Source of the DNA: an uncultured Collinsella sp.
GTDB lineage: Bacteria > Actinomycetota > Coriobacteriia > Coriobacteriales > Coriobacteriaceae
Length of the DNA stretch: 64,000 bases
Assembly: GCA_958437495.1 (NCBI GenBank)
Contig: CAUBOH010000005.1
Coordinates: 33,771-97,770, forward strand
Direction: 5' to 3'
Both the position numbers and the translations under genes were made by a program. The notes under the pieces are model-generated. The model did no database searches, was not told where the DNA came from, and saw nothing but the letters and a program-made list of their open reading frames with translations. Positions 49,946 to 59,055 of the stretch are shown here, piece by piece. Numbering within the stretch: the stretch's first letter is position 1; the number at the start of each line of letters is the position of its first letter.

Positions 49946-51673
49946 CTACATACGCCCCAATTCGCCCACGATATGGCCCACGCGATCCTCGGGCTCCTTG
50001 ACCTCGACGCCGTTGTAGCGGAAGAACCGCGCCGGGTCGTGCATCAGGTCCTCGAGCGGCACCAGCACAAAGTCGCGCTCGCCAATCAGCGGATGCGGCA
50101 GGCGCAGCTTTTTGCCGCCGTGGGTCTCGCCGTCCATCCACAGCAGGTCCAGATCGATGGTGCGTGGGCCATTGGCCTTGGCCTTTTTGGAACGGTCGCG
50201 GCCCAGCTCGGCCTCGATCTTCATAAGCTCATCGAGCAGCACCAACGGCGCCAGCTCGGTCTTAATCTCGATGACGGCGTTGGCGAACGCGTCCTGGCGC
50301 GTCTCGTAGGCCGGTTCGCTCTCGTAGATGCGTGAGCAGTTGGACACACAGGTGAGCGGGATCTCGGCAATCATGTCGCGCGCGGCACGGATGTTGTCGC
50401 AACGATGCCCCAGGTTGGAGCCCACGGCCACAAACGCGCGACGCGGCTGCGGCTTGGCAACAGCCCAGTAACCGTTCAGGAACTGCGCAAAGCCCGCGAC
50501 ATCGTGCACGCGCACGATGTTGGCGCCGGCCTGGATAGCGCCCAGGCACACGCCAAACGTGGCGGCATCGCGCTCGGCGGCCTCGGTCACGCCCGAGACA
50601 GCGCCCACAAAGCGCTTGCGCGACACGGCGCACATGAGCGGATAGCCCAGCGACGCCATTTTGGCGGTCTCGCGCTGGATGACGATATCCTCGTTGGCAG
50701 TCTTGCCAAAGCCCGGGCCCGGATCGATGCAGATGCGGTCGCGCGACACGCCGGCGTGGATGAGCGCGCGGGCCTGATCGGACAGAAAGCCCATGACGCG
50801 GCGCATGATGGGCGCCGAATCGGGCAGGGTAAAGCGGCGAAGCTGCGAGGTGGGCACATAAGCCTCCTCGCGGCGGGCGCTGCGGCGCATCATGGCGGCC
50901 AGGTGGTCGCTGGGCTCCGGCGCGGACTCAGTGTTCGCGGCGGCCTCGGCGACAGGGGCAGCCTCTTCGGCGGCCGGTGCCTCCTGCTTCTGCTCGTCCG
51001 TAGGCTCGGGCGCGGGTTCCGGATCGCCAAACGGCAGCGAAGGCTGCACCACGCCACCCGGGAGCTTTGCCTCGGGCTTAGGGTCGCCCAGCAGCTTGCC
51101 ACGGCGACGGCGGGCGGGCTTCTCGGCCTCGCGCGCGGCCTCAGCAGCCGCCTCGCGCGCCTTCTCGGCAACAAACGCCGCGGCCGAGGTATCGAGCTGC
51201 ACCGTTGCGTGCGTGCGAGCGGACGCGGCGACCTCGCCGGCGTGCATCACAATAACGCCGCAGGTGCTCGTCTTAACAAACTCGACCATCTTGGGGTCGG
51301 TGAATCCCGTCACGTCGTTGACGATAGAGGCGCCGCAGCGCACGGCCGCCTTAGCAACCGCCACGTGGCGCGTGTCGATTGAGACGATGGCGCCCTCTTT
51401 GGCCAGCGCGCGCACCACGGGCAGCACGCGGCGAGCCTCCTCGTCGGGGTTGACCGGAGTAAAACCAGGGCGCGTGGACTCGCCGCCCACGTCGATGATG
51501 TCGGCGCCGGCGTCGAGCATCGCCAGGCCGTACTCGATGGCGGCATCCGGGTCGAAGTGCTCCCCGCCGTCGCTAAACGAATCGGGCGTCACGTTGAGGA
51601 CGCCCATGATGCGCGGACGGTCAAAGCTGAGCTCGTACTTTCCGCACCGCCATGTCTTGCTATCGTTCGCCAT
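49946..51673 (-). CDS. Fused dihydropteroate synthase / HPPK with large insertion
   Basis: A 575-residue bifunctional folate enzyme. The start at 51673 has AGGAGG 6 nt upstream. The FolP part has PRIMGVLNVTPDSFSDGG, DVGGESTRPG and IDPGPGFGKTANED. Residues about 410-575 are FolK (HPPK), with AVGSNLGHRCDNI and NGPRTIDLDLLWMDGE. Within FolP, between the fourth strand (VIVMHAGE) and the RRVMGFLSDQ helix, about 120 residues of Ala/Glu/Pro-rich, partly basic sequence are inserted. This is just after the usual MHM motif, which here reads MHAGE. The reading frame is intact and codon use is normal. Confidence 0.93.
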   Translation of the reverse strand: MANDSKTWRCGKYELSFDRPRIMGVLNVTPDSFSDGGEHFDPDAAIEYGLAMLDAGADIIDVGGESTRPGFTPVNPDEEARRVLPVVRALAKEGAIVSIDTRHVAVAKAAVRCGASIVNDVTGFTDPKMVEFVKTSTCGVIVMHAGEVAASARTHATVQLDTSAAAFVAEKAREAAAEAAREAEKPARRRRGKLLGDPKPEAKLPGGVVQPSLPFGDPEPAPEPTDEQKQEAPAAEEAAPVAEAAANTESAPEPSDHLAAMMRRSARREEAYVPTSQLRRFTLPDSAPIMRRVMGFLSDQARALIHAGVSRDRICIDPGPGFGKTANEDIVIQRETAKMASLGYPLMCAVSRKRFVGAVSGVTEAAERDAATFGVCLGAIQAGANIVRVHDVAGFAQFLNGYWAVAKPQPRRAFVAVGSNLGHRCDNIRAARDMIAEIPLTCVSNCSRIYESEPAYETRQDAFANAVIEIKTELAPLVLLDELMKIEAELGRDRSKKAKANGPRTIDLDLLWMDGETHGGKKLRLPHPLIGERDFVLVPLEDLMHDPARFFRYNGVEVKEPEDRVGHIVGELGRM

Positions 51674-51767
51674 GAACATCCTCCTAAAATGCCCGCGCCG
51701 CCGCGCTCGGGCGCAGACGGCGGGGTCGCTTTGCAATCAGTCTTTCTATTGTATCCGCGCACACGGG

Positions 51768-52520
51768 CTAGAACGCAAACGCGGCCGCGATGTCGCAAGA
51801 AATCAGCAGGTCGGCATTTGCATCCTGATCGGTGGGAGCAAGATTGCAAATGGCCAGCGTATCGCCGGTAAAGTAACGCGTAAGGCCCGCCGCCGGATAC
51901 ACCACGAGCGAGGTCCCGCCCACAATGAGGGCATCGGCCGCGGCGATGGCGGCAACGGCGCCGGTCAGCACGTGCTCGTCGAGCGGCTCCTCGTAGAGCA
52001 CCACATCGGGCTTGATGCGCCCACCGCACGCAGGACACACGGGTACGCCCGCGGCGTCCTCGTGCTCGCGCGAGCAAATCCACTCGGCGCTATAGACCGC
52101 GCCGCACGACTGGCAAATGTTGCGATGGACCGATCCGTGCAGCTCGAACACGCGCTGTGAGCCGGCCATCTGATGCAGGCCGTCGATATTTTGCGTCACC
52201 ACGGCATTTAGCTTACCGGCGCGCTCCAGCTCGGCCAACTTGGTGTGGCAGCGGTTGGGCTTGGCGCCAAGCGCAATCATCTTGGTGCGGTAGAAGTCGA
52301 AGAACTCGGCCGGGTGCGTCTCGTAAAAGCTATGCGAGAGCATAGTCTCGGGCGGGTAGGCAAACTGCTGGTGATACAGGCCGTCCACGCTGCGGAAATC
52401 GGGGATGCCGCTCGCCGTGGAAACACCGGCGCCGCCAAAGAACACCACACGCTTGTGGGCACCGAACAGCTCCGCCAGTGCGGCGGAGGCCTGCTTGGGG
52501 TCCGATATTGCCTGCGTCAT
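51768..52520 (-). CDS. SIR2-family NAD-dependent protein deacylase
   Basis: A 250-residue sirtuin that removes acyl groups from lysine using NAD+. The NAD-binding motif GGAGVSTASGIPDFRS and TQNIDGLHQMAGS with the catalytic His in LHGSVH are present. The zinc ribbon has CQSCG and CPACGG pairs separated by about 20 residues. Start at 52520 (GGAGG 6 nt upstream). Bacterial CobB-like; it is class III by the HTKLAELERAGKLNAVVTQN region, and Tyr and Arg for desuccinylation are possible (PAEFFDFYRTKM). Confidence 0.93.
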   Translation of the reverse strand: MTQAISDPKQASAALAELFGAHKRVVFFGGAGVSTASGIPDFRSVDGLYHQQFAYPPETMLSHSFYETHPAEFFDFYRTKMIALGAKPNRCHTKLAELERAGKLNAVVTQNIDGLHQMAGSQRVFELHGSVHRNICQSCGAVYSAEWICSREHEDAAGVPVCPACGGRIKPDVVLYEEPLDEHVLTGAVAAIAAADALIVGGTSLVVYPAAGLTRYFTGDTLAICNLAPTDQDANADLLISCDIAAAFAF

Positions 52521-52655
52521 ATGAGTCCTCCGTCCTTGTTGGTCGGGCAGCGTCGGGCGACATCCCGGCATGCAGCCTTTGGGTCAGCACGCGCGGAGCC
52601 CACCCCGCCCCCGTTGCGCTAATCTTAAGCCTGCAAACCCCGTCGAAAGGACACC

Positions 52656-53474
52656 ATGCCTCAGACTTACACTTTCGCCTCGTGGAACGTCAACGGCCTG
52701 CGCGCCGTGCTCAAAAAGGACCCAAGCTTTATTCAAATCGCGCAGGAACTCAATGTTGATGTCCTGGCGCTGCAAGAAACTAAACTGCAAGAGGGCCAGG
52801 TCGATATCGACCTGCCCGGCTATCACCAAACCTGGAGCTACGCCGAGCGCAAGGGCTACTCGGGCACTGCGGTCTTTAGCCGCCAGGAACCGCTGCTCGT
52901 ACTGCGCGCCGATGCACTGCTGCCCTACGCCGGCGAGGGAGAGGCGACCGAGCTCGTCGCCCAAGCCGCAACCGAGGGCCGCGTCTGCGCGCTCGAGTTC
53001 GACAAGTTCTGGTTTGTCGACGTCTATACGCCCAACGCCCAAAATGAGCTCGCGCGCATCGATGTACGCATGGCCTGGGACGATGCCTATCGTGGCTTTT
53101 TGAGCGCACTAGAGTGCGAGACCGGCAAGCCCGTGGTGACCTGCGGCGACTTTAACGTGGCGCACGAGGAGATCGACCTTAAGAACCCCAAGTCCAACCG
53201 CGGTAACGCAGGCTTTTCGGACGAGGAGCGCGGTAAGTTTACCGAGCTGCTCGACGCCGGTTTTACCGATACCTGGCGCGCGGCAAATCCCGACGTCGAG
53301 GGCGTCTACAGCTGGTGGAGCTATCGCTTTAATGCCCGCAAGAACAACGCCGGCTGGCGCATCGATTACTTCCTGGTGAGCAACGCAATCGCCGGCAACG
53401 TGCGCGACGCCGGCATCCGCGGCGACATCTTTGGCAGTGACCACTGCCCCGTCACCCTCACCCTAGAGCTCTAG
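52656..53474 (+). CDS. xth: Exodeoxyribonuclease III (AP endonuclease family)
   Basis: A 272-residue Mg-dependent DNA repair nuclease that cleaves abasic sites. Start motif FASWNVNGLRA (Asn), catalytic Glu in LALQETKLQEGQ, Tyr and Asp in VDVYTPNAQNE, VVTCGDFNVAHEEID and the final GSDHCPVTLTL (Asp-His pair) are all present. It is of ExoA/Xth length. GAAAGGA precedes the ATG. It is monocistronic and converges with an ECF transporter operon across the family C-D composite. Confidence 0.97.
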   Translation: MPQTYTFASWNVNGLRAVLKKDPSFIQIAQELNVDVLALQETKLQEGQVDIDLPGYHQTWSYAERKGYSGTAVFSRQEPLLVLRADALLPYAGEGEATELVAQAATEGRVCALEFDKFWFVDVYTPNAQNELARIDVRMAWDDAYRGFLSALECETGKPVVTCGDFNVAHEEIDLKNPKSNRGNAGFSDEERGKFTELLDAGFTDTWRAANPDVEGVYSWWSYRFNARKNNAGWRIDYFLVSNAIAGNVRDAGIRGDIFGSDHCPVTLTLEL

Positions 53475-53543
53475 CCCCAACTGACCCCCTGGGGACGGAG
53501 GAAAAGGGACCATTTTCACCTCGCGAGGGCATCCACGCGGCCC

Positions 53544-53711
53544 GCTTGCCACGAAACTGGCCCATCTACTACGTTTAAGCCACTACCCTCAACCACAGCG
53601 AACAGCGCAAAAAGAAAACCGCAGGTAGAAAGCCTGCGGTTTTTCATAAAACGCGGTTGTGTTTGGGGGTGTCGGGCCAAACGTAGTAGATAGGCCGATT
53701 CCGTGGCGGGC
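53544..53711. repeat. Family C element, 168 bp (C3)
   Basis: Arms (53544-53576 and 53679-53711) are imperfect inverted repeats of the family C end (CCATCTACTACGTTT, AAACGTAGTAGATAGG). The core hairpin AAAACCGCAGG / CCTGCGGTTTT is at 53615-53645. The same length as C1. A linker of 97 bp joins it to D2. Confidence 0.92.
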
Positions 53712-53808
53712 GGGTTCAGCTGATTCCCCGGGGACGTCTGGAGACGGAAGAAAACGGATCAATTTGGCTCTTGAGGGCCACGATGCCCGTCATATAAGCC
53801 GGCCATTC

Positions 53809-53962
53809 CAAAACTATGCCGGTTTACGGGGCTGAATCGCAAACCCCCAACCATACGCAATTCCGAAATACTAAAACCGCAGGTAAACGGCTTGCTCTAT
53901 TTCGAAAAAAGCCGGTATGGTCTGCCCGTGCCAATCTGGCCCCGTAAACCGGCATAGTTTTA
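53809..53962. repeat. Family D element, 154 bp (D2)
   Basis: Arms contain CTATGCCGGTTTACGGGGCT and GCCCCGTAAACCGGCATAG. As in D1, the core has only one side of the terminator-like hairpin. D2, the linker and C3 form the reverse complement arrangement of D1-linker-C1. Confidence 0.9.
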
Positions 53963-54008
53963 AAATGGCACTTCGACAGTATTGATTCCCGTCCCGGCGC
54001 AACCAGCC

Positions 54009-54722
54009 CTATAGTCCGTATTTCACGACGACTCGGTTGATGCGGCGACACCAGGGTTTGTACAGGGCGGCCAAAAACACGCAGGTCGCGAGTCCGTGCG
54101 TGATATCGAACGGTACGGCGGTGGCAAGACGCGCCACGGCGCCCGCCCACGTGAGCGGTTGAACAAAACCGATGATGTCATACACGTTGATCACCACGCC
54201 GTACAGCAGACCCGAAGCAAAGCCGTACGCCATCAGCGCCGGCATGCGCACGGTTCCATCCGCACGGTCGAACGCACCGGCATGCGCCAGCGCACCGCCC
54301 ACATAGCCAACCAGACCCCAGGCATACATCTGCCATGGCGTCCACATGCCCTGTCCAAAAAAGAAATTGCTGGTCAGCGCTGCCAGTGCGCCGACCATGA
54401 AGCCGTTGCGTCGACCCAACGTCGCCCCGGCGATGATGGCGATGGCGCTCACGGGTTTAAAGTCGGGAATGGGACCGAACAAGATGCGGCCCGCCGCAGC
54501 CAGTGCCGCCAACACCAGCGTGGGCATAATCTGACGCAATCCCGGGCGCGATGCCTCGTAGCCCGCAAAAAACAGCGCGAGCACCAGCGCCACCACGACA
54601 AGCATGGCAAGCGCCGCCTGCTCAATGCCCGCCAACAATGCTGCGGCCATTACCGCCGGCACCGCCAACAGCAGCGGAATCTCCAGTTTTGCAAGCAGGC
54701 GCAAGCCGCGATAATCCGCCAT
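54009..54722 (-). CDS. ECF transporter substrate-binding (S) component
   Basis: A 237-residue membrane protein with about six segments, starting at MADYRGLRLLAK (54722), 4 bp after the preceding stop. Blocks GPIPDFKPVSAIAIIAGATLGRR and GMWTPWQMYAWGLVGYVGG resemble S components linked to dedicated EcfA/T genes. It is the last gene of the unit and lies after the fused ATPase and EcfT genes, a typical group I ECF arrangement. The vitamin or metal carried is not deducible. Confidence 0.85.
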   Translation of the reverse strand: MADYRGLRLLAKLEIPLLLAVPAVMAAALLAGIEQAALAMLVVVALVLALFFAGYEASRPGLRQIMPTLVLAALAAAGRILFGPIPDFKPVSAIAIIAGATLGRRNGFMVGALAALTSNFFFGQGMWTPWQMYAWGLVGYVGGALAHAGAFDRADGTVRMPALMAYGFASGLLYGVVINVYDIIGFVQPLTWAGAVARLATAVPFDITHGLATCVFLAALYKPWCRRINRVVVKYGL

Positions 54723-54726
54723 TCCA

Positions 54727-56370
54727 TCACGCCCTATAAAACACGTTGTCGGCAAAGAAATCTGCCGGCGGCTCCATGCAGGCAATTTCGCCGTCGAACA
54801 TCATGGCGATGTCGTCGGCAACCTGCTCGGCGAAGTCCAGGTCGTGCGTGGCCATGATGACGGTGCCGCCGGCTTGCGCATGCTCGCACAGGGCGCGGGC
54901 GATAATGCGGCGGCTCGTCAGGTCCAGCCCCTTCGTGGGCTCGTCGAGCAGCAACAGCTCCGGACCAATCAACAGCAGCTTTGCCAACGCGAGCAGCTGA
55001 CGCTGACCGCCCGAAAGATCGTACGGATGGCGCGCATCCAGGCCGTCCAATCCCAGCTGCGCCGCGCGCTCCCGCGCCACAGCCTCGTCATATCCGCAGG
55101 TCGAAGCCCATTCCATCAGCTCGTCGTGCACTGTCTCGGCGACCAGCAGGGCCTTGGGGTTCTGCGGCAGCAGCGCCGCCGAAGCCGCCCCGCGCGCCAT
55201 GCGCCCACGCTGCAGCTTAGCCGTCTTGGCCAGCACCGAAAGCATCGTTGACTTGCCGCAGCCGTTACCACCCACAATCGCATGCACCGCGCCGGCTGAA
55301 AACGTCACATCGAGCCCGCGCAGCACCCAACCGGACACGCGGTCGTAGCGAAACCAGCCTTCCGACAGGGTGGTAGCCGACCCGCCGTGCATTTTTGGGA
55401 GTATTCTGCGTCCACCGGCACGCGATGGCGCCCCCGAGTCGTCCTGCGGCTGAATTTGTGCCTCAAATTCAGCCGATTTGCCCGATTTCAGTCCCTTTTT
55501 TGCACCCGGAGCGCCCCCGCGCGGGTCCAAAGAACCCAGCTGACCACTGACGCTGCTGAAAACTCCGTTTTTTGCACGCCGCGAGGCACCCCACCCTGGC
55601 ACCTCGCCAGAAAACAGCCCTTCACGATGTCCCAAGGAGGCGATGTCGGCCACCTCGCGCACGCGGCCGCCCTCAATCCGATACGCGCACGTCGCGTATT
55701 CGAGCATCGGGCGCGGCTGGTGCGTTGCCACGACAACCGTGCAGCCCAGCTCGCGGTTCACGCGGAACAGCGCATGCAGAAAATTTTTCTCGGCAACGGG
55801 ATCAAGTTGGGACGTGGGCTCGTCGAGCAGCAGCACGCGCGGGCGCAACGCCAGCACGGCTGCCAGCGACAGCAGCTGCTTGCGCCCACCCGAAAGCGTA
55901 TCGGTATCGCGGTGGAGCCAGTCCTCCAGCCCAAAGAAATAGCTGGTCTCGGCCACACGGCGGCGCATCTCGTCGCGCGCTAGCCCCAAGTTTTCCAGAC
56001 CAAACGCCATCTCGTGCCACACGGTCTCGCACACGATCTGGTTCTCGGGGTCCTGAAACACATAGCCCACGCGCTCCGCGGACGTCCGAACATCCATGTC
56101 GGCGACGCCCTCCCCCAGCACGCGCAACTCGCCAGTGCACGCGCCCGTCGGCGAAATCTCGGGCTTGAGCAGCGAGAGCAGCGTTGACTTACCCGATCCG
56201 GTACCGCCAACAAGCAGCGCAAATGCACCTTGGGGAACAGACCAGTCGACCCCCTCGAGTACCGGCGCCTCAGCCCCGGGGTAGGTAAAGCTCAGGCCCC
56301 GCACCTCAATCGCAGGCACATCGGAGCCGCACGCCCCGCCCGTTACCGAGCAGTTATCCAACCGGGTCAT
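54727..56370 (-). CDS. Fused double ECF ATPase (EcfA-EcfA')
   Basis: A 547-residue protein with two ABC domains. Domain 1 has VGGTGSGKSTLLSL, LSGGRKQLLSLA and VLLLDEPTSQLD. Domain 2 (from about residue 330) has VGGNGCGKSTMLSV, LSGGQRQLLALA and LLLLDEPTKGLD. They drive the adjacent EcfT and S protein. Residues about 253-330 form a low-complexity linker that looks like an in-frame insertion carrying a hairpin palindrome (55448-55474). The start codon overlaps the ecfT-side region at 56370, so translation is coupled. Confidence 0.93.
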   Translation of the reverse strand: MTRLDNCSVTGGACGSDVPAIEVRGLSFTYPGAEAPVLEGVDWSVPQGAFALLVGGTGSGKSTLLSLLKPEISPTGACTGELRVLGEGVADMDVRTSAERVGYVFQDPENQIVCETVWHEMAFGLENLGLARDEMRRRVAETSYFFGLEDWLHRDTDTLSGGRKQLLSLAAVLALRPRVLLLDEPTSQLDPVAEKNFLHALFRVNRELGCTVVVATHQPRPMLEYATCAYRIEGGRVREVADIASLGHREGLFSGEVPGWGASRRAKNGVFSSVSGQLGSLDPRGGAPGAKKGLKSGKSAEFEAQIQPQDDSGAPSRAGGRRILPKMHGGSATTLSEGWFRYDRVSGWVLRGLDVTFSAGAVHAIVGGNGCGKSTMLSVLAKTAKLQRGRMARGAASAALLPQNPKALLVAETVHDELMEWASTCGYDEAVARERAAQLGLDGLDARHPYDLSGGQRQLLALAKLLLIGPELLLLDEPTKGLDLTSRRIIARALCEHAQAGGTVIMATHDLDFAEQVADDIAMMFDGEIACMEPPADFFADNVFYRA

Positions 56371-57248
56371 CAGCCAAACCTCTTCTCGTCAATCGCGTGC
56401 AACACACAGGGCAACACCATCCAAGCCGCGCACACAATATAGCCAGGCCACAGCGCCGGCACCGAAAGCTGCGGGTAAAACGAATACTGCGTCGTCGCGG
56501 CCCACGCCACCGCAACCGTAGCAGCGCCAAACAGCGCAAGCCCCACCAGCGCGGCAACGTCGCCGCGCCCCAGCCGATACCGCGCATACGTCGTACGACG
56601 CGCCGCGGCACCCCATCCGCGCGAGCGCATGGCGTCGGCGCGCTCCAGCGAATCCTCCATGCTCCAGCCCATCAGCACACTCGAGGCCCGCAAGCGCGAG
56701 CGCACGGGGTCGGCCGGAGCGCGCCCCGGCACATCGATCGCGTCCTGCACCGCCAGCACCGCGCGGCCGCGGCGCAAAAACTGCGGGATAAGCCGCATGC
56801 ACATCGAGATCATAAGCGCGAGCACCGGCACGGCGTTGCCCAGCAACGCGAGCACCTTGTCGTATTCGAGCATCGACGCCGCAGCCTCAAACCACAGCAC
56901 GCTCGCTACAAACAGCCCGCCCATACACAGGCCGTATACCATGCTCTCCAAATACACTGCGCGCATGCCGATGCGGAACAACTCCGTCGAGCCCGAGGCG
57001 CTAAACAGCGGATTCACCAGCGCAATGATCAAAATCACCGGCAGCTGCCAGCGAAGCGCGCTCAGCGTGCGAGCAGCCCCGCGGGTCGCAAAGCCGTATG
57101 CCAACCCGCCCGCGAGCGACAGCGCGATCAGCACCGGTTGCATCGAGAACATGGTGAGCCCCAGCGTCAGCGCCATGTAGAGCGCAGGCACCGCCGGGTG
57201 CGACATCGAGAATGCCGCGACGGGCTCGATGGCCGACCTCTCTCGCAT
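56370..57248 (-). CDS. ECF transporter transmembrane (T) component
   Basis: A 292-residue EcfT/CbiQ family protein with about six segments. The start at 57248 (MRERSAIEPVAAF) is chosen by family N-terminus; a GTG a few codons upstream (in GGGCGGGTG) is also possible. EcfT signature-like Ala-Arg-Gly motifs are visible as DAIDVPGRAPADP and ADAMRSRGWGAAAR. It couples the fused ATPase to the S component and is the first gene of the ECF unit, divergent from glmU. Confidence 0.88.
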   Translation of the reverse strand: MRERSAIEPVAAFSMSHPAVPALYMALTLGLTMFSMQPVLIALSLAGGLAYGFATRGAARTLSALRWQLPVILIIALVNPLFSASGSTELFRIGMRAVYLESMVYGLCMGGLFVASVLWFEAAASMLEYDKVLALLGNAVPVLALMISMCMRLIPQFLRRGRAVLAVQDAIDVPGRAPADPVRSRLRASSVLMGWSMEDSLERADAMRSRGWGAAARRTTYARYRLGRGDVAALVGLALFGAATVAVAWAATTQYSFYPQLSVPALWPGYIVCAAWMVLPCVLHAIDEKRFG

Positions 57249-57451
57249 ATTGTCCACGGGCACCCGCCCTCTCACCCAAATACCAACGCCGCAGTGCCGC
57301 AAACACCGCACAAGCAGCGCAGCCGCCGCGCCGGAACCACAAACCCAGCCGCCACGACCCAAACGTTACGCGCTCATCATATGCCTGCGGTATCATATTG
57401 CGCCGTGTATCGTTTCCAAACACACGTCTCTATAACGTAACAGGAGATCAC

Positions 57452-58864
57452 ATGGACGCAACCGCAATTATCCTCGCTGCCGGCGAGGGCACCCGCATGA
57501 AGTCGAACCACTGCAAGGTTTCGCACAAGATCCTGGGTAAGCCCATGGTCCAGTGGATCGTCGACGCCACCATCAAGGCCGGCTGCAGCCGCGTCGTGGT
57601 CGTCATCGGCAGCCACGCCGACGAGATGCGCGCCCTGATCGACGGCGCCTACGCCAACAGCGCCACCAAGGTCGAGTGCGTCGAGCAGACCGAGCGCCTG
57701 GGCACCGGCCACGCCGTAAAGGTCGCGCTCGAGGCCTGCGGCATCGCCGAGGGCCCGGTCGTCGTGCTCAACGGCGATCTGCCGCTCATCACCGCCGACA
57801 CCATCGCCAAGTTCGCGCAGACCGTCGCTACCGGCGAGCTCGCCTGCGCCGTCATGACCATGACCCCGCCCGATCCTTTTGGCTACGGCCGCATCAAGCT
57901 GGGCGCCGACGGCCAGATTGAGCGCATCATCGAGCAGAAGGACTGCACGCCCGAGCAGGCCGCCACGCTGCTCGAGTGCAACGCCGGCTGCTACGCCTTC
58001 GACGGCGCACAGCTCGCCGCCCACATCAACGAGATCGGCAACGACAACGCGCAGTCCGAGTACTACCTGCCCGACATGCTCGAAATCCTCAAGGGTCACG
58101 GCCAGGCGGTCTCTATCTTCCACTGTGACGACTACCGCGACGGCCTGGGCGTCAACAGCCGCATCCAGCTCGCGCAGCTTACCGCCATCGCGCGCGACCG
58201 CATCAACGAGCACTGGATGGCCGAGGGCGTTACCTTCATCGACCCCACGCAGGCCTGGATCGGCCCCGACGCCACCATCGGCCGCGACACCGTCGTGTGG
58301 CCGCAGACGCACCTGATCGGCCACGTCACCGTGGGCGAGGAGTGCCAGCTCGGCCCCAACAGCCGTCTCACCGACACCACCGTCGGCAGCGGCTGCACCA
58401 TCGACGAGACTATCGCCATCGAGGCCGTCATCGAGAACGGCGTCGACTGCGGCCCGCGCGCCTACCTGCGCCCGGGTACCCACATGCTCGACGGTTCCAA
58501 GGCCGGCACGCACGTGGAGATCAAGAAGTCCACGATCGGCGAGGGCTCCAAGGTGCCCCACCTGTCCTACATCGGCGACACCACCATGGGCTCCGGCGTC
58601 AACGTGGGCGCCGGCTCCATCACCTGCAACTACGACGGCGTGCACAAGCACAAAACCGTCATCGGCAAGGATGCCTTCATCGGCTCCGACACCATGATGG
58701 TCGCGCCCGCCCAGATCGGCGACGGCGCGCTCGTGGCTGCCGGCTCCGTCATCACCGAACCGGTCCCGGCCGACGCACTCGGCCTGGGTCGCGCCCGTCA
58801 GGTAAATATTGAGGGCTGGGCCGCCGATTATCGCCGCCGTCTGCACGAGGACGACGAGGTATAA
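57452..58864 (+). CDS. glmU: Bifunctional UDP-GlcNAc pyrophosphorylase / GlcN-1-P acetyltransferase
   Basis: A 470-residue enzyme that makes UDP-GlcNAc for peptidoglycan. The N-terminal domain begins AIILAAGEGTRMKSNHCKV (nucleotide-binding signature) and has NGDLPLI. The C-terminal left-handed beta-helix has hexapeptide repeats, RPGTHMLDGSKAGTHVEIKKS and ITCNYDGVHKHKTVIG with the catalytic His. CAGGAGATCAC precedes the ATG. glmU-prs-pth order matches B. subtilis and other bacteria. Confidence 0.97.
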   Translation: MDATAIILAAGEGTRMKSNHCKVSHKILGKPMVQWIVDATIKAGCSRVVVVIGSHADEMRALIDGAYANSATKVECVEQTERLGTGHAVKVALEACGIAEGPVVVLNGDLPLITADTIAKFAQTVATGELACAVMTMTPPDPFGYGRIKLGADGQIERIIEQKDCTPEQAATLLECNAGCYAFDGAQLAAHINEIGNDNAQSEYYLPDMLEILKGHGQAVSIFHCDDYRDGLGVNSRIQLAQLTAIARDRINEHWMAEGVTFIDPTQAWIGPDATIGRDTVVWPQTHLIGHVTVGEECQLGPNSRLTDTTVGSGCTIDETIAIEAVIENGVDCGPRAYLRPGTHMLDGSKAGTHVEIKKSTIGEGSKVPHLSYIGDTTMGSGVNVGAGSITCNYDGVHKHKTVIGKDAFIGSDTMMVAPAQIGDGALVAAGSVITEPVPADALGLGRARQVNIEGWAADYRRRLHEDDEV

Positions 58865-58883
58865 CGTTTTACCAAGCATCTAA

Positions 58884-58914
58884 GGAGCTGTTCCCATGGG
58901 GACGGCTCCTTTTT
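58884..58914 (+). terminator. Intrinsic terminator of glmU
   Basis: GGAGCTGTTCCC pairs with GGGGACGGCTCC (one G-T and one mismatch), followed by TTTTTC. Confidence 0.8.
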
Positions 58915-59055
58915 CTATGCTGACCTGCGCGGCCGGATGAGTGGTCGGTTCGTGTCCGTTGACGGTAAAGACGTTATCAAGACTCGATAAACCCCGCCGC
59001 GCGGTTACAATGCAACAAGGCATCTATATGGCATTCGATATAAAGGAGAAGGGTA

